Shown: one piece after another, positions 8,228 through 15,516 of the stretch | Layout of the letters: every line of letters starts with the position of its first letter | Position numbering within the stretch: position 1 is the stretch's first letter | Origin: WYEN01 sp049976205 | GTDB taxonomy: Archaea; Thermoproteota; Thermoprotei_A; Sulfolobales; AG1 | Length of the DNA: 23,245 nt | Reading direction: 5' to 3' | Assembly: GCA_049976205.1 (NCBI GenBank) | Contig: JBMFIR010000024.1 | Coordinates: 1 to 23,245, forward strand | Notes under the pieces: generated by a model | Seen by the model: the letters and a program-made list of their open reading frames with translations, nothing else | Told to the model about the DNA's origin: nothing | Database searches by the model: none | Program-made: the position numbers and the translations under genes

Positions 8228-8965
8228 TCATTCACTTAATCTAATGACTCTAGTAGATAGTATTAACGAGACAATTATCCAACTGATCAATGATGCTACC
8301 GGGATCATTGTGTTCAGAGATGGTATCTCACCTGCTAAAACACGTGTTAATTCAGCGGCGGCTGCTGTTGGTGCCGCCATAGAGATCTCTCTTAATGGAC
8401 TTGGCAGATAGCTTGCGGAGTAGTATACTGGTGGTAGCAGGATCAGTATGTTGTTTATGGGGTTTGTAATAGCTGATATATTTGTTGGTCTTCTCACACC
8501 GAATCCTATTAATATGCCTAGTAGAGTTCCTACGAAGAGTATTATTACTCCTGCGTATATTGAGTAGATCAATGCATTCATCTGATTCATTAATATTGCC
8601 AGAGGTGCTAACGGGGCTATACCTGTTAACAACGCGAATAATACCTCGTTTACAAATACCCCAGTTATGTATCTAGTGAGTGTCAGTGGTGATGCTAGAT
8701 AAGTGTCTGTTATTCTCATTATTCTCGCGTACCCAAGTGATTGACCGACACCATTTATGCCTGCGCCGAAGAAGAATGCTATGATCATTCCCACTAATCC
8801 CTGAGAGAATCCTCTTGATCCGCCTATGAACCAGAAGATTACTAGTAGCATTATTGAGAACATCACTGAATTAGGTATCCATAGTGGCTGTCTAGTGAAC
8901 CATCTTGTCTCTAGAATAAATACTCCGAGGACACCTCTAAATAAATCAGTTATTCTCCTAAGTAT
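8228..8965 (-). CDS. ABC-2 type exporter permease, probable ATA start
   Basis: Residues after ATG 8866 give five to six hydrophobic helices, including LLVIFWFIGGSRGF and the typical ABC-2 stretch 'YARIMRITDTYLASPLTLTRYITG' (motif: x-S-P-L/V-T), ending 'STRVIRLSE'. Upstream, the same frame stays open to 8965 and encodes the amphipathic lead-in helix expected in this family (ILRRITDLFRGVLGVFILET), which makes 245 residues, the usual length. This extension contains no ATG, GTG or TTG before 8869 (TCA GTG ATG). The codon at 8965-8963 is ATA, placed six bases after a full GAGGTGA Shine-Dalgarno core, so ATA is the best candidate start. It would overlap the end of the ATPase gene by 8 bases, a tight operon. 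An in-frame TGA lies just upstream. The alternative is a nonsense mutation and a shortened protein from 8869 or 8866. Confidence 0.75.
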   Translation of the reverse strand: MLRRITDLFRGVLGVFILETRWFTRQPLWIPNSVMFSIMLLVIFWFIGGSRGFSQGLVGMIIAFFFGAGINGVGQSLGYARIMRITDTYLASPLTLTRYITGVFVNEVLFALLTGIAPLAPLAILMNQMNALIYSIYAGVIILFVGTLLGILIGFGVRRPTNISAITNPINNILILLPPVYYSASYLPSPLREISMAAPTAAAAELTRVLAGEIPSLNTMIPVASLISWIIVSLILSTRVIRLSE

Positions 8966-9863
8966 TTCTCCTCACCTCATTGAGTATTAATAAGTAGATA
9001 TCTTCGAGATCAATTTCTCTAATCTCTACATCTCTCAGATCTCTTAATTTATCAATGTATTCACGTATCTCGCCTCGGTCTCTTAGAAGTATTCTTGTGA
9101 ATTCTCCTGTAGTCAACATATTTTCTCCGTTTAATTCTTTCTTGTTCTGAATCTCTCCCTTAATCATTATCTTATACCTGTATTGATATCTTTGAGCCAG
9201 CTCCTGAGGTGTTCCTGAAGCAACAGTCTCTCCATTATCTATGAACACTATTCTGGACGCGATATTCTCTATCTCTCTCATTTCGTGTGATGTGTATATT
9301 ACGCATCTGTTTTCTCTAGCTATCCTCCTAATAGCGCTCCAAAGCTTATATTTGCTCTCGATATCTAATCCAGTGCCTGCCTCGTCTAGAAACATTACAT
9401 CTGCTCCTGTAGCAATAATCATGGCTGCGAGAACTCTCTTGCGTTGACCACCGCTTAATTCATATGCTGATCTATTCCTGAGATCCCATAAATCAAGTTC
9501 CTCAAGCCATCTCTTAGCCTCTCTAGACGCGTCTCCTATGCTGAAGCCTCTCGCCACCAGGTACCACTTAACTGCCTCGTAAGGTGTCCACACACCGGGC
9601 ACTGACCCTTCTTGGGGCATAAGTGCTATGTGTCTCCTAATCTTATTGGCCTCTCTGTAGATATCGTACCCCAAGACATATCCCTCTCCCTTGGTCGGCT
9701 TCGTTAGTGTTGCTAGCATCTTTATCGTAGTTGTTTTACCCGCTCCATTTGGTCCTAGGAGAACTGTTACCTCACCTGATCTAGCTAAAAGATTTATTCT
9801 ACGAGCCCCCCATACACCGTTACTATATCTCTTACCAAGATCCTTTGTATACACAGTCTCCAT
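8958..9863 (-). CDS. ABC-2 exporter ATP-binding protein (DrrA/CcmA type)
   Basis: From ATG 9863 the protein has 302 residues, the usual size for exporter ATPases with a C-terminal extension. It shows Walker A (LLGPNGAGKTTT, about residues 35-46), the Q-loop 'LMPQEGSVPG', the signature 'LSGGQRKR' (136-143), Walker B 'VMFLDE' (156-161) followed by 'AGTGLD' in place of the common 'PTSGLD', and the switch His in 'IYTSHEM'. It would power export through the permease encoded next, with which it overlaps. A TTG at 9902 in the same frame would add 13 residues, but the TATA box at 9901-9909 would place the transcript start near 9880, and GGTG lies six bases before ATG 9863, so I prefer 9863. The substrate is unknown; antibiotics, peptides or lipids are typical for this class. 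Confidence 0.88.
   Translation of the reverse strand: METVYTKDLGKRYSNGVWGARRINLLARSGEVTVLLGPNGAGKTTTIKMLATLTKPTKGEGYVLGYDIYREANKIRRHIALMPQEGSVPGVWTPYEAVKWYLVARGFSIGDASREAKRWLEELDLWDLRNRSAYELSGGQRKRVLAAMIIATGADVMFLDEAGTGLDIESKYKLWSAIRRIARENRCVIYTSHEMREIENIASRIVFIDNGETVASGTPQELAQRYQYRYKIMIKGEIQNKKELNGENMLTTGEFTRILLRDRGEIREYIDKLRDLRDVEIREIDLEDIYLLILNEVRRNT
8972..8978 (-). promoter_or_regulatory. Strong ribosome binding site ahead of the ATA start of the permease
   Basis: GAGGTGA on the minus strand (TCACCTC at 8972-8978) matches seven bases of the archaeal anti-Shine-Dalgarno complement GGAGGTGAT. It lies inside the last codons of the ATPase gene, six bases before ATA at 8965-8963. No conventional start codon in the permease frame lies at a workable distance. 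Confidence 0.6.
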
Positions 9864-9870
9864 CTCACCA

Positions 9871-9884
9871 CCCTCTTCAGAGGG
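9871..9884. promoter_or_regulatory. Palindrome in the 5' leader of the ABC exporter operon (possible operator)
   Basis: CCCTCT at 9871-9876 and AGAGGG at 9879-9884 form a perfect 6+2+6 dyad. It covers the predicted transcript start (about 9880) and ends at the Shine-Dalgarno bases of ATG 9863. A protein bound here, for example the divergently encoded winged-helix protein, would block the operon. A small RNA hairpin is the alternative. Confidence 0.35.
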
Positions 9885-9891
9885 CTTTTCA

Positions 9892-9991
9892 TGAATCATC
9901 AAATAAATAGTTTTTTGAAAACAGATCTCAACAAGCTAACTAGTGAATCTGATGAGATCTCTTTTCAACCAGAGATTTATTTGATGACTCA
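9892..9991. promoter_or_regulatory. Mirror-image divergent promoter region (42-base imperfect inverted repeat)
   Basis: The left arm (9892-9933) and the reverse complement of the right arm (9950-9991) match at 34 of 42 positions by my alignment, with a 16-base spacer centred at about 9941.5. The outer block (TCATCAAATAAAT) reads outward as ATTTATTTGATGA and holds the TATA box of each divergent gene: minus 9901-9909 for the ABC exporter, plus 9976-9982 for the winged-helix gene. The inner block holds TTGAAAA, one mismatch, then AGATCTCA. Such symmetry places equivalent sites at equal distance upstream of both TATA boxes. This suggests that one dimeric or paired regulator, plausibly the product of the gene at 10014, controls both directions. 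Confidence 0.7.
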
Positions 9992-10013
9992 ACTAATTAC
10001 CTAGGGACATTAG

Positions 10014-11411
10014 GTGAGTGGTGAAAATAGTGAGAAAATAGATCAGTTATTCACAGCACTTGGGCACGAGATACGGAGAGGAGTAATAAGGATACTCGCG
10101 GAGAAAGGCCCAAAAACCTTCACAGAGCTACTAAATGAGTTAGATGTTAAGGATACAGGCACACTAGTTTTTCACTTGAGAAAGCTAGGGAATCTGATAA
10201 AGAAAAATGAGAAAGGCGAATATGAGTTAACAGATCTAGGCAAGAAAGCCTATGAAATAATGAGCCTAGCTTCTCTGAAGAAAGAAGAGATCAAGCCCAC
10301 GGAGAAAACAGAGGAGATAGTGAGACCAGCCGAGAAAAAGATTGAGGCAGTGAGTAGAGAGGCTCTAGAACCAATGATTATATCAGATAGGATTAATTTC
10401 ATAATTGATAAAGCATTTCTCGAATACTTAAAAGGCAGAGGCAAAAAACTTGTTGTTACTGACGTAGTTAATCTCAAGATAAATGATGACGTTGATCCTT
10501 TACTATTCGAAGAAGTAGTTGAGGAGATATATGATGTGCTGAATATTACTGCGCCCAAGCATCTGAGACCATTCCTCGAGACACGAACAAGAGATGTATT
10601 GGCAATAAGATATAAAGATAAGGTTTCTGAGAAAGAATTATTTGATTCAGGGATCCTGGGAATGGTTAGTGGAGTAACAAAAGCAGTCTCGGAGGTAATA
10701 TCCGCGACACTCTCCTCTGTATTCAAAGGATTAAGAGGGGTCACGATATCACCAGGGATCGGTAAGAAACTTATTTACAAAGAAAATCTTCCCCAAAACT
10801 TATTGGAAGTTGAAATAGATCTATCCGGGGGAGCGTTGGTGACACTTAAAGAAGGATCCCCCAGCATATCAATCTACGAGACAAGTGGCACGACATGTAA
10901 GGAAGGCGACTACTCAATAGACATAAAAGAAAAATCACTATATATCGAGCTAAGCGGATGCCTCACAGAATTAAGACTACCCAAAAACATCTTAAAGAGA
11001 TTATCAATAAGCACCAGAGGAGGATACATAGATTTCACACATGAGTACGGGGCAGAGGAGGTAGATGTGGAAGTAGCTGGAGGAAACGCAAAGATCAAGC
11101 TTAACAACATGCCTCCATCAAGAGTAAGAGCCTCTGTAAGCGGAGGAGTATTGAATCTCGAAACAGTGTTCTCTGAGAAGCAGGAGAGAGACTCAGAGAT
11201 CGAAGCAGAGATTAGGGGAGGGCTAGTCAAGATCCTTAATAAATTACCCCTTAATATGTCAGCGATTATAGAGACACAGAATGTGTTAGGCGGGTTAGCA
11301 GATATTGATATTGATAAAAGTCTGAGAGAGTACAGAGATGAGAAAAGAAAATTAATAATCAAAGCAACAGTTATTGGAGGGGTATTAAGACAAAAAATTG
11401 AGCCATTGTAG
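10014..11411 (+). CDS. Winged-helix (ArsR-like) protein fused to a C-terminal beta-repeat (DUF4097/toastrack-like) domain
   Basis: The 465 residues divide into three parts. Residues 1-85 form a winged helix of the archaeal ArsR/HTH_20 type: 'LFTALGHEIRRGVIRILAEK', 'TFTELLNEL', 'LVFHLRKLGNLI', 'YELTDLGKKAYEIM'. Residues 86-240 are a charged linker and a mixed helical part that I do not recognise. Residues about 245-465 are beta-rich with a Gly-Gly turn about every 20-25 residues (LSGGALVTL, STRGGYIDF, VAGGNAKIKL, VSGGVLNLE, IRGGLVKIL, VLGGLADID, VIGGVLRQK), as in DUF4097-type 'toastrack' or adhesin-like domains. There is no membrane segment, so it is probably a cytosolic DNA-binding regulator. 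The GTG start at 10014 follows a TATA box at 9976-9982 with a leader of about 10 bases. It is divergent from the ABC exporter and likely regulates it and itself. Confidence 0.75.
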   Translation: MSGENSEKIDQLFTALGHEIRRGVIRILAEKGPKTFTELLNELDVKDTGTLVFHLRKLGNLIKKNEKGEYELTDLGKKAYEIMSLASLKKEEIKPTEKTEEIVRPAEKKIEAVSREALEPMIISDRINFIIDKAFLEYLKGRGKKLVVTDVVNLKINDDVDPLLFEEVVEEIYDVLNITAPKHLRPFLETRTRDVLAIRYKDKVSEKELFDSGILGMVSGVTKAVSEVISATLSSVFKGLRGVTISPGIGKKLIYKENLPQNLLEVEIDLSGGALVTLKEGSPSISIYETSGTTCKEGDYSIDIKEKSLYIELSGCLTELRLPKNILKRLSISTRGGYIDFTHEYGAEEVDVEVAGGNAKIKLNNMPPSRVRASVSGGVLNLETVFSEKQERDSEIEAEIRGGLVKILNKLPLNMSAIIETQNVLGGLADIDIDKSLREYRDEKRKLIIKATVIGGVLRQKIEPL

Positions 11412-11512
11412 CTCAGTATAATGATTCTGTTGTTCATTGGAAGATCAAAAAGATCGTTAAGATCTAAAGCCTCTATTGCTATATTTTGATTAAGGTTAAT
11501 ATTATACTTTGG

Positions 11513-11524
11513 TTATATATATAT
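11513..11524 (+). promoter_or_regulatory. TATA box giving a leaderless transcript for the multidomain hydrolase
   Basis: TTATATATATAT at 11513-11524 is centred about 25 bases before ATG 11543, the normal distance from TATA box to transcript start in archaea. Transcription would begin at or next to the ATG. The upstream TTG at 11486 would then lie outside the transcript. Confidence 0.6.
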
Positions 11525-11542
11525 TTAGTAATTTATTTGGTG

Positions 11543-14218
11543 ATGAAAATTATAAGTGAGAAAATTAATTGTAGCACGGCTTTGCTGTTAACAATATTAA
11601 TATCAGTAATGATCTTATCTAGTATTCTGATATTTTTTATACCTGAGATCACATATCCTAAAGTTACGAATATTCAAGAGATCAATGAGAAGAGTATTTT
11701 TAAAACCCCGCAATCGAATTTTTTGAATTATTTAGCTCAGAGAAAATTTATCGTTTGGGTATGGATTCGAGATACAGGATCTCTCGATTTTAAGAAACTA
11801 TATAATGAGTATAGTGATGTTATAGATATTGCCTCTCCACAATGGTATTTCATAGATCTTCGTCAAGGCATAAGGGTTCCTGAGGTAAATGTAGAGGATC
11901 TCATCTTTATTAATTACTCACTATCTAAAAACATTATATTGATCCCCTCGATATCCTTAGCTGATCAACAGTTAGTGAATATTCTCATCAGCAATAACAT
12001 AGAGTTCTCTTTATTTACTAAAGTATTTATTAAGAAGGCATATATGTATCGCTACGCGGGATATAATATTGATCTGAAGAATATTAAGTTTGATAACAAC
12101 ACAATAAATCTTATAAATAAATTGGCTGAGGTAATGCATGCGAATAATCTCTCACTCGTAATCACTGTCTATATCACGATACCTGATTCTAATTGCGAGG
12201 CAACTGTCCCTGATCTAAATAAATTAGGTGCTGATATTGTTATAATGAGTTATGAGTATTGCAAGAAAGATATGCCGCATCCACTAGCACCTGTGAGGGA
12301 TATAGATAATTTACTGAAGTATATATCTACTAAGACAGATATGTCAAAGATTATTCTTGATATACCTAATTATGGTATTCTGTGGGATCTTACTCGTAAT
12401 AAGACCTTCAAAGTATCATATCGTGATCTTAATAAGATTATTAGTGAAAAAGGATTTTTCTACATTGATAATTATGCTAAAGAATTATTCTATAGATCTA
12501 ATGATAAATTACTGTACTATATAGATGGTGAATTAGCTTATTATAGAATAAGATTAGCATTAGCTCATAATTTAAAGGGTGTTGCTATGAGAGAATTTGA
12601 GAATAGTGATCCAATTCTATGGGGTCTTTTGAGAGATCTACGTAGTCTATTCACAGATAATTATCCAACAGATTATCCACTTGCCATATGGTCTCCGGCT
12701 CATAATAATAACTATAAAGAAGATAATAGATCCGTAATTAAGTGGATTGTGATACATGTTGCTGAAGGAAATTTAAATTCAGTAGTTGCATGGTTCAAAA
12801 ATCCCTCGGCTAAGGTCTCGGCTCATTATGTCGTAGGACTTGATGGATCTATTTATCAAATGGTTAGAGACAAAGATATTGCGTGGCATGCTGGTAATAG
12901 ATTGTATAATGAATTATCAATAGGTATAGAGCATGAGGGCTGGGTTAGTATGAATTTATTCACTGATGCTCAGTATATGAGTTCAGCTCGATTAGTTGCT
13001 TATTTAGCTCTTAAGTACGGTATAAGTCTCTATAGACCTAATGGTGTAGCACCTCCTGATCCTAATATAAGTTCAGGTATCATAGGACATGATCAAGTCC
13101 CTGATCCTCGGAATCCTGGCTTGGGTGGTGGTGCTAATCATCACACGGATCCCGGGAAATTCTGGAATTGGACGCTTCACATAGATCTAGTCAAGAAGTA
13201 TTATGAAGCTCTAAAAAATAGAGTTTATGAAAAGTCTTTCGTTGCTGTTTGGTGGGGGTTTTACTCTGATAAATGGAGTTCTAATAGAGATGAGTGGATT
13301 AAACAAGTAGATGAGACAATGAGAATATTAAATAAAGCAGGTATTAAAGCAGTCTTTGTGTTAATGAAGGATCCGTGGGGATACGTTTATTATAGAAGCA
13401 AATATGCTCCTATGAATCCTAAGTATTCATGGGATCTATTGAGGGATATAATAGATCTTGCTAAGAAACATGGTTTAGAAGTTTATGTGTATATAAATAT
13501 GTTGTCTGAAGGTGAAACCAAACCTAATTTCTATATCATGCAGAACCCTGATATGGCGCTGAGATCATTAAATGGAGAATTACTTGGTTGGGTAGATCCA
13601 GCATGTGATGAATATCGCCAGAGAATTATGGGTATTATAGAGGAATTAATTAGAAATTATCCAGAGATAAGAGGGATCCAATTCGATAGAATAAGAGCAT
13701 CATCTGCTGATGTTCGTGGTAGATGTTCTGAAGAAAAATTTATAAAGATATATAATATTTCTCCTGATAAAGACTTTGATAAGTACAGGAATTTCCTAAT
13801 TGAGCAAATATCAGATCTTGTTAAAGAGACCAGTAAATTTATCAAAAGTCTGAGAAAAGATCTTGAGGTTTCAGCAGCTGTATTTCCGAGTACGCAAGCT
13901 TATCGATCCGTTCTCCAGAATTGGGTTGAGTGGATTAATAATAACTATCTTGATTATGTGGTTACGATGACTTATACAGATAAATTTGATTACTTCAAAC
14001 AATTAGTTGAGCAACAGTTCGAGGCGATAAAAGATAAAGAGAGATTATACGTGGGTGTAGGTGCCTACAGACTCTCAAACACACAATTTATTCAGCAAAT
14101 ATCTTATCTACTTGAATTAAGAGGTGGAAGTGGAGTGTTTCTCTTTAGTGTAGATGGGTTGCTAGATAGAGATCTCTTGAAATATCTTATGGCTTATAGA
14201 CTGAGTTTCTTAACTTAA
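11543..14218 (+). CDS. Membrane-anchored three-domain cell-wall hydrolase: GH18-like barrel, amidase_2 (peptidoglycan amidase), GHL10-like barrel
   Basis: From ATG 11543 the protein has 891 residues (an in-frame TTG at 11486 would add 19). One hydrophobic segment (about 12-34) should anchor it with the rest outside. Residues 66-370 look like a GH18-type barrel ('IVIMSYEY', 'IILDIPNYGILWDL'), but the catalytic strand reads AGYNIDLKNI, without the expected Glu. Residues 399-556 are a zinc amidase_2/PGRP domain: WIVIHVAEG (His405), SAHYVVGLDGSIYQMV, AWHAGN, SIGIEHEG, GHDQVP (His516) and HHTDPGKFWNW (Asp536), with all three metal ligands present. Residues 566-881 resemble GHL10/DUF187 glycosidases (FVAVWWGFYSD, GLEVYVYINM, RGIQFDRIR). 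Amidase_2 enzymes cut the muramoyl-alanine bond of murein. Since crenarchaea lack murein, the likely substrate is bacterial wall. It follows the regulator gene on the same strand but has its own promoter. Acquisition from bacteria is likely for the amidase part. Confidence 0.85.
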   Translation: MKIISEKINCSTALLLTILISVMILSSILIFFIPEITYPKVTNIQEINEKSIFKTPQSNFLNYLAQRKFIVWVWIRDTGSLDFKKLYNEYSDVIDIASPQWYFIDLRQGIRVPEVNVEDLIFINYSLSKNIILIPSISLADQQLVNILISNNIEFSLFTKVFIKKAYMYRYAGYNIDLKNIKFDNNTINLINKLAEVMHANNLSLVITVYITIPDSNCEATVPDLNKLGADIVIMSYEYCKKDMPHPLAPVRDIDNLLKYISTKTDMSKIILDIPNYGILWDLTRNKTFKVSYRDLNKIISEKGFFYIDNYAKELFYRSNDKLLYYIDGELAYYRIRLALAHNLKGVAMREFENSDPILWGLLRDLRSLFTDNYPTDYPLAIWSPAHNNNYKEDNRSVIKWIVIHVAEGNLNSVVAWFKNPSAKVSAHYVVGLDGSIYQMVRDKDIAWHAGNRLYNELSIGIEHEGWVSMNLFTDAQYMSSARLVAYLALKYGISLYRPNGVAPPDPNISSGIIGHDQVPDPRNPGLGGGANHHTDPGKFWNWTLHIDLVKKYYEALKNRVYEKSFVAVWWGFYSDKWSSNRDEWIKQVDETMRILNKAGIKAVFVLMKDPWGYVYYRSKYAPMNPKYSWDLLRDIIDLAKKHGLEVYVYINMLSEGETKPNFYIMQNPDMALRSLNGELLGWVDPACDEYRQRIMGIIEELIRNYPEIRGIQFDRIRASSADVRGRCSEEKFIKIYNISPDKDFDKYRNFLIEQISDLVKETSKFIKSLRKDLEVSAAVFPSTQAYRSVLQNWVEWINNNYLDYVVTMTYTDKFDYFKQLVEQQFEAIKDKERLYVGVGAYRLSNTQFIQQISYLLELRGGSGVFLFSVDGLLDRDLLKYLMAYRLSFLT

Positions 14219-14244
14219 TCCAAAAATCCTTAAAATTTTCGCAC

Positions 14245-14457
14245 TTACTTAGGAGCCGATTCTTTTTTATCTCTAATATTTTTTCTTAGATAAATCACTG
14301 ATAATATAAGCAGTATTGATGAGATTGTTATAGATATTGTGATAGGTACTAAAACTTCACTATTGTATCCTCCGAGTAATAATGCGAGTACTGATAGTAA
14401 CAGCAGTATTATTGATACAACGAAGATATCGAGCATTATAATGGGATGATGATACAT
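14245..14457 (-). CDS. Small two-helix membrane protein at the end of the Opp-type operon
   Basis: The 70 residues hold two hydrophobic segments (IFVVSIILLLLSVLALLLGG and VPITISITISSILLILSVIY) and a basic, hydrophilic tail (LRKNIRDKKESAPK). The ATG at 14457 lies 12 bases after the stop of the second ATPase gene, so it is probably the last gene of the importer operon. Two-pass topology with a lysine/arginine-rich tail is typical of small accessory membrane proteins. I do not recognise the family. It ends 26 bases from the convergent hydrolase gene. The A/T tract in the gap (about 14220-14240) may terminate both. Confidence 0.6.
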   Translation of the reverse strand: MYHHPIIMLDIFVVSIILLLLSVLALLLGGYNSEVLVPITISITISSILLILSVIYLRKNIRDKKESAPK

Positions 14458-14469
14458 TACTACAATGCC

Positions 14470-15513
14470 TCATATATTTTTTAACCAACTAGGTCTCCAT
14501 TGAGGTAATTTTTCACTTTTAACACACAGGGATAAATGATCATTAGACACTTCTTTATAATCTAGTGTTTTTAGAGATACGCACTCTTCATCTGCATAAG
14601 GACATAGATCTGCGAATGGACATATAGATCTGATTATTCTACTCTCAGAATCATAGATCCTAACAAGTTCAGGTGGTCTAACTCTCTTTCCGCTATCGAA
14701 TCTAATAACTGCAGGTATATTAGCTATTAATGCTCTAGTATATGGGTGTTTGGGATCGTACATAACCTTCGATACCTTTCCTGCTTCGACAATATATCCT
14801 TTTAACATAACATATACATAACCATCATCTCCAGCAGCATACAACGCTGCTCCCAAGTCATGCGAGATAAATATTATTGATGTTTTGTACTCCTCCGAGA
14901 TTTCTTTGAGAAGATTTATTATTGCTACACGTATAGAAGGATCAACCATACTAACAACCTCATCGGCTACAATTAGGTAGGGTTCTACGGCTAGTGTTCT
15001 TGCGATAACTAGTCTCTGTTTCATTCCACCCGACAAGTGATGAGGATACTTATTCAAGAAATAACTTGGTGGTGATAATCCTACCTTCTCAAGTAGTCTC
15101 TTAATATAATCATATCTATCACTCGCACTCATATGAGGATAGTGTTTTTTGATTACTACATCAAGTGTTGTGTAGACATTCATTGATGGATTAAGTGCTG
15201 AGTATGGGTCTTGGTGTATATAGACGAATCTATGTCTATTTTGTCTAAAGAATTTGTCGTTCACAATCTCACCGTCTTTTATCACGATCTGATCCAGCCA
15301 TTTCACACTTCCCGAGGTTGGCATTATAAGACCTGACGAGATTTTTCCAACGGTTGTTTTTCCAGAACCACTCTCACCAACTATGCTTCTGATCTCACCT
15401 CTGTTAATACTTAGATTTACCTCATTTACAGCTCTAACAATAATTTTTCTAAATAATCCTCTGTAGTAGTGTTTTGATACACTAGATAACTCTAATACCT
15501 TATTCTTCATCAT
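14470..15513 (-). CDS. Opp/Dpp-type ABC importer ATPase (OppF/DppF-like)
   Basis: The 347-residue ATPase carries Walker A (GESGSGKTT, about residues 47-55), the Q-loop 'YIHQDPYSALNPSMNV', the signature 'LSGGMKQR', Walker B 'LIVADE' followed by 'VVSMVD' in place of the usual 'PTSALD', and the switch His in 'IFISHDL'. The C-terminal oligopeptide/dipeptide transporter domain is present ('HPYTRALIANIP' and a cysteine group CPFADLCPYADEEC). It energises uptake together with the other ATPase and sits three bases after it. The oligopeptide class in thermophilic archaea and Thermotoga often carries sugars. The nearby GH42 gene favours an oligosaccharide here. Confidence 0.88.
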   Translation of the reverse strand: MMKNKVLELSSVSKHYYRGLFRKIIVRAVNEVNLSINRGEIRSIVGESGSGKTTVGKISSGLIMPTSGSVKWLDQIVIKDGEIVNDKFFRQNRHRFVYIHQDPYSALNPSMNVYTTLDVVIKKHYPHMSASDRYDYIKRLLEKVGLSPPSYFLNKYPHHLSGGMKQRLVIARTLAVEPYLIVADEVVSMVDPSIRVAIINLLKEISEEYKTSIIFISHDLGAALYAAGDDGYVYVMLKGYIVEAGKVSKVMYDPKHPYTRALIANIPAVIRFDSGKRVRPPELVRIYDSESRIIRSICPFADLCPYADEECVSLKTLDYKEVSNDHLSLCVKSEKLPQWRPSWLKNI

Positions 15514-15516
15514 TTC

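Noticed and set aside
8157..8411. 84-codon plus-strand ORF
   Set aside because: Antisense to the 3' end of the ABC permease, whose minus-strand frame has clear membrane helices and family motifs; the ORF's first third lies in decayed sequence.
10250..10744. 164-codon minus-strand ORF opposite the winged-helix gene
   Set aside because: Ser/Thr-rich shadow of a plus-strand gene that has a clear HTH and repeat structure.
11486..11542. TTG at 11486 as the start of the hydrolase
   Set aside because: The only good TATA box (11513-11524) lies inside this extension and places the transcript start at the ATG at 11543.
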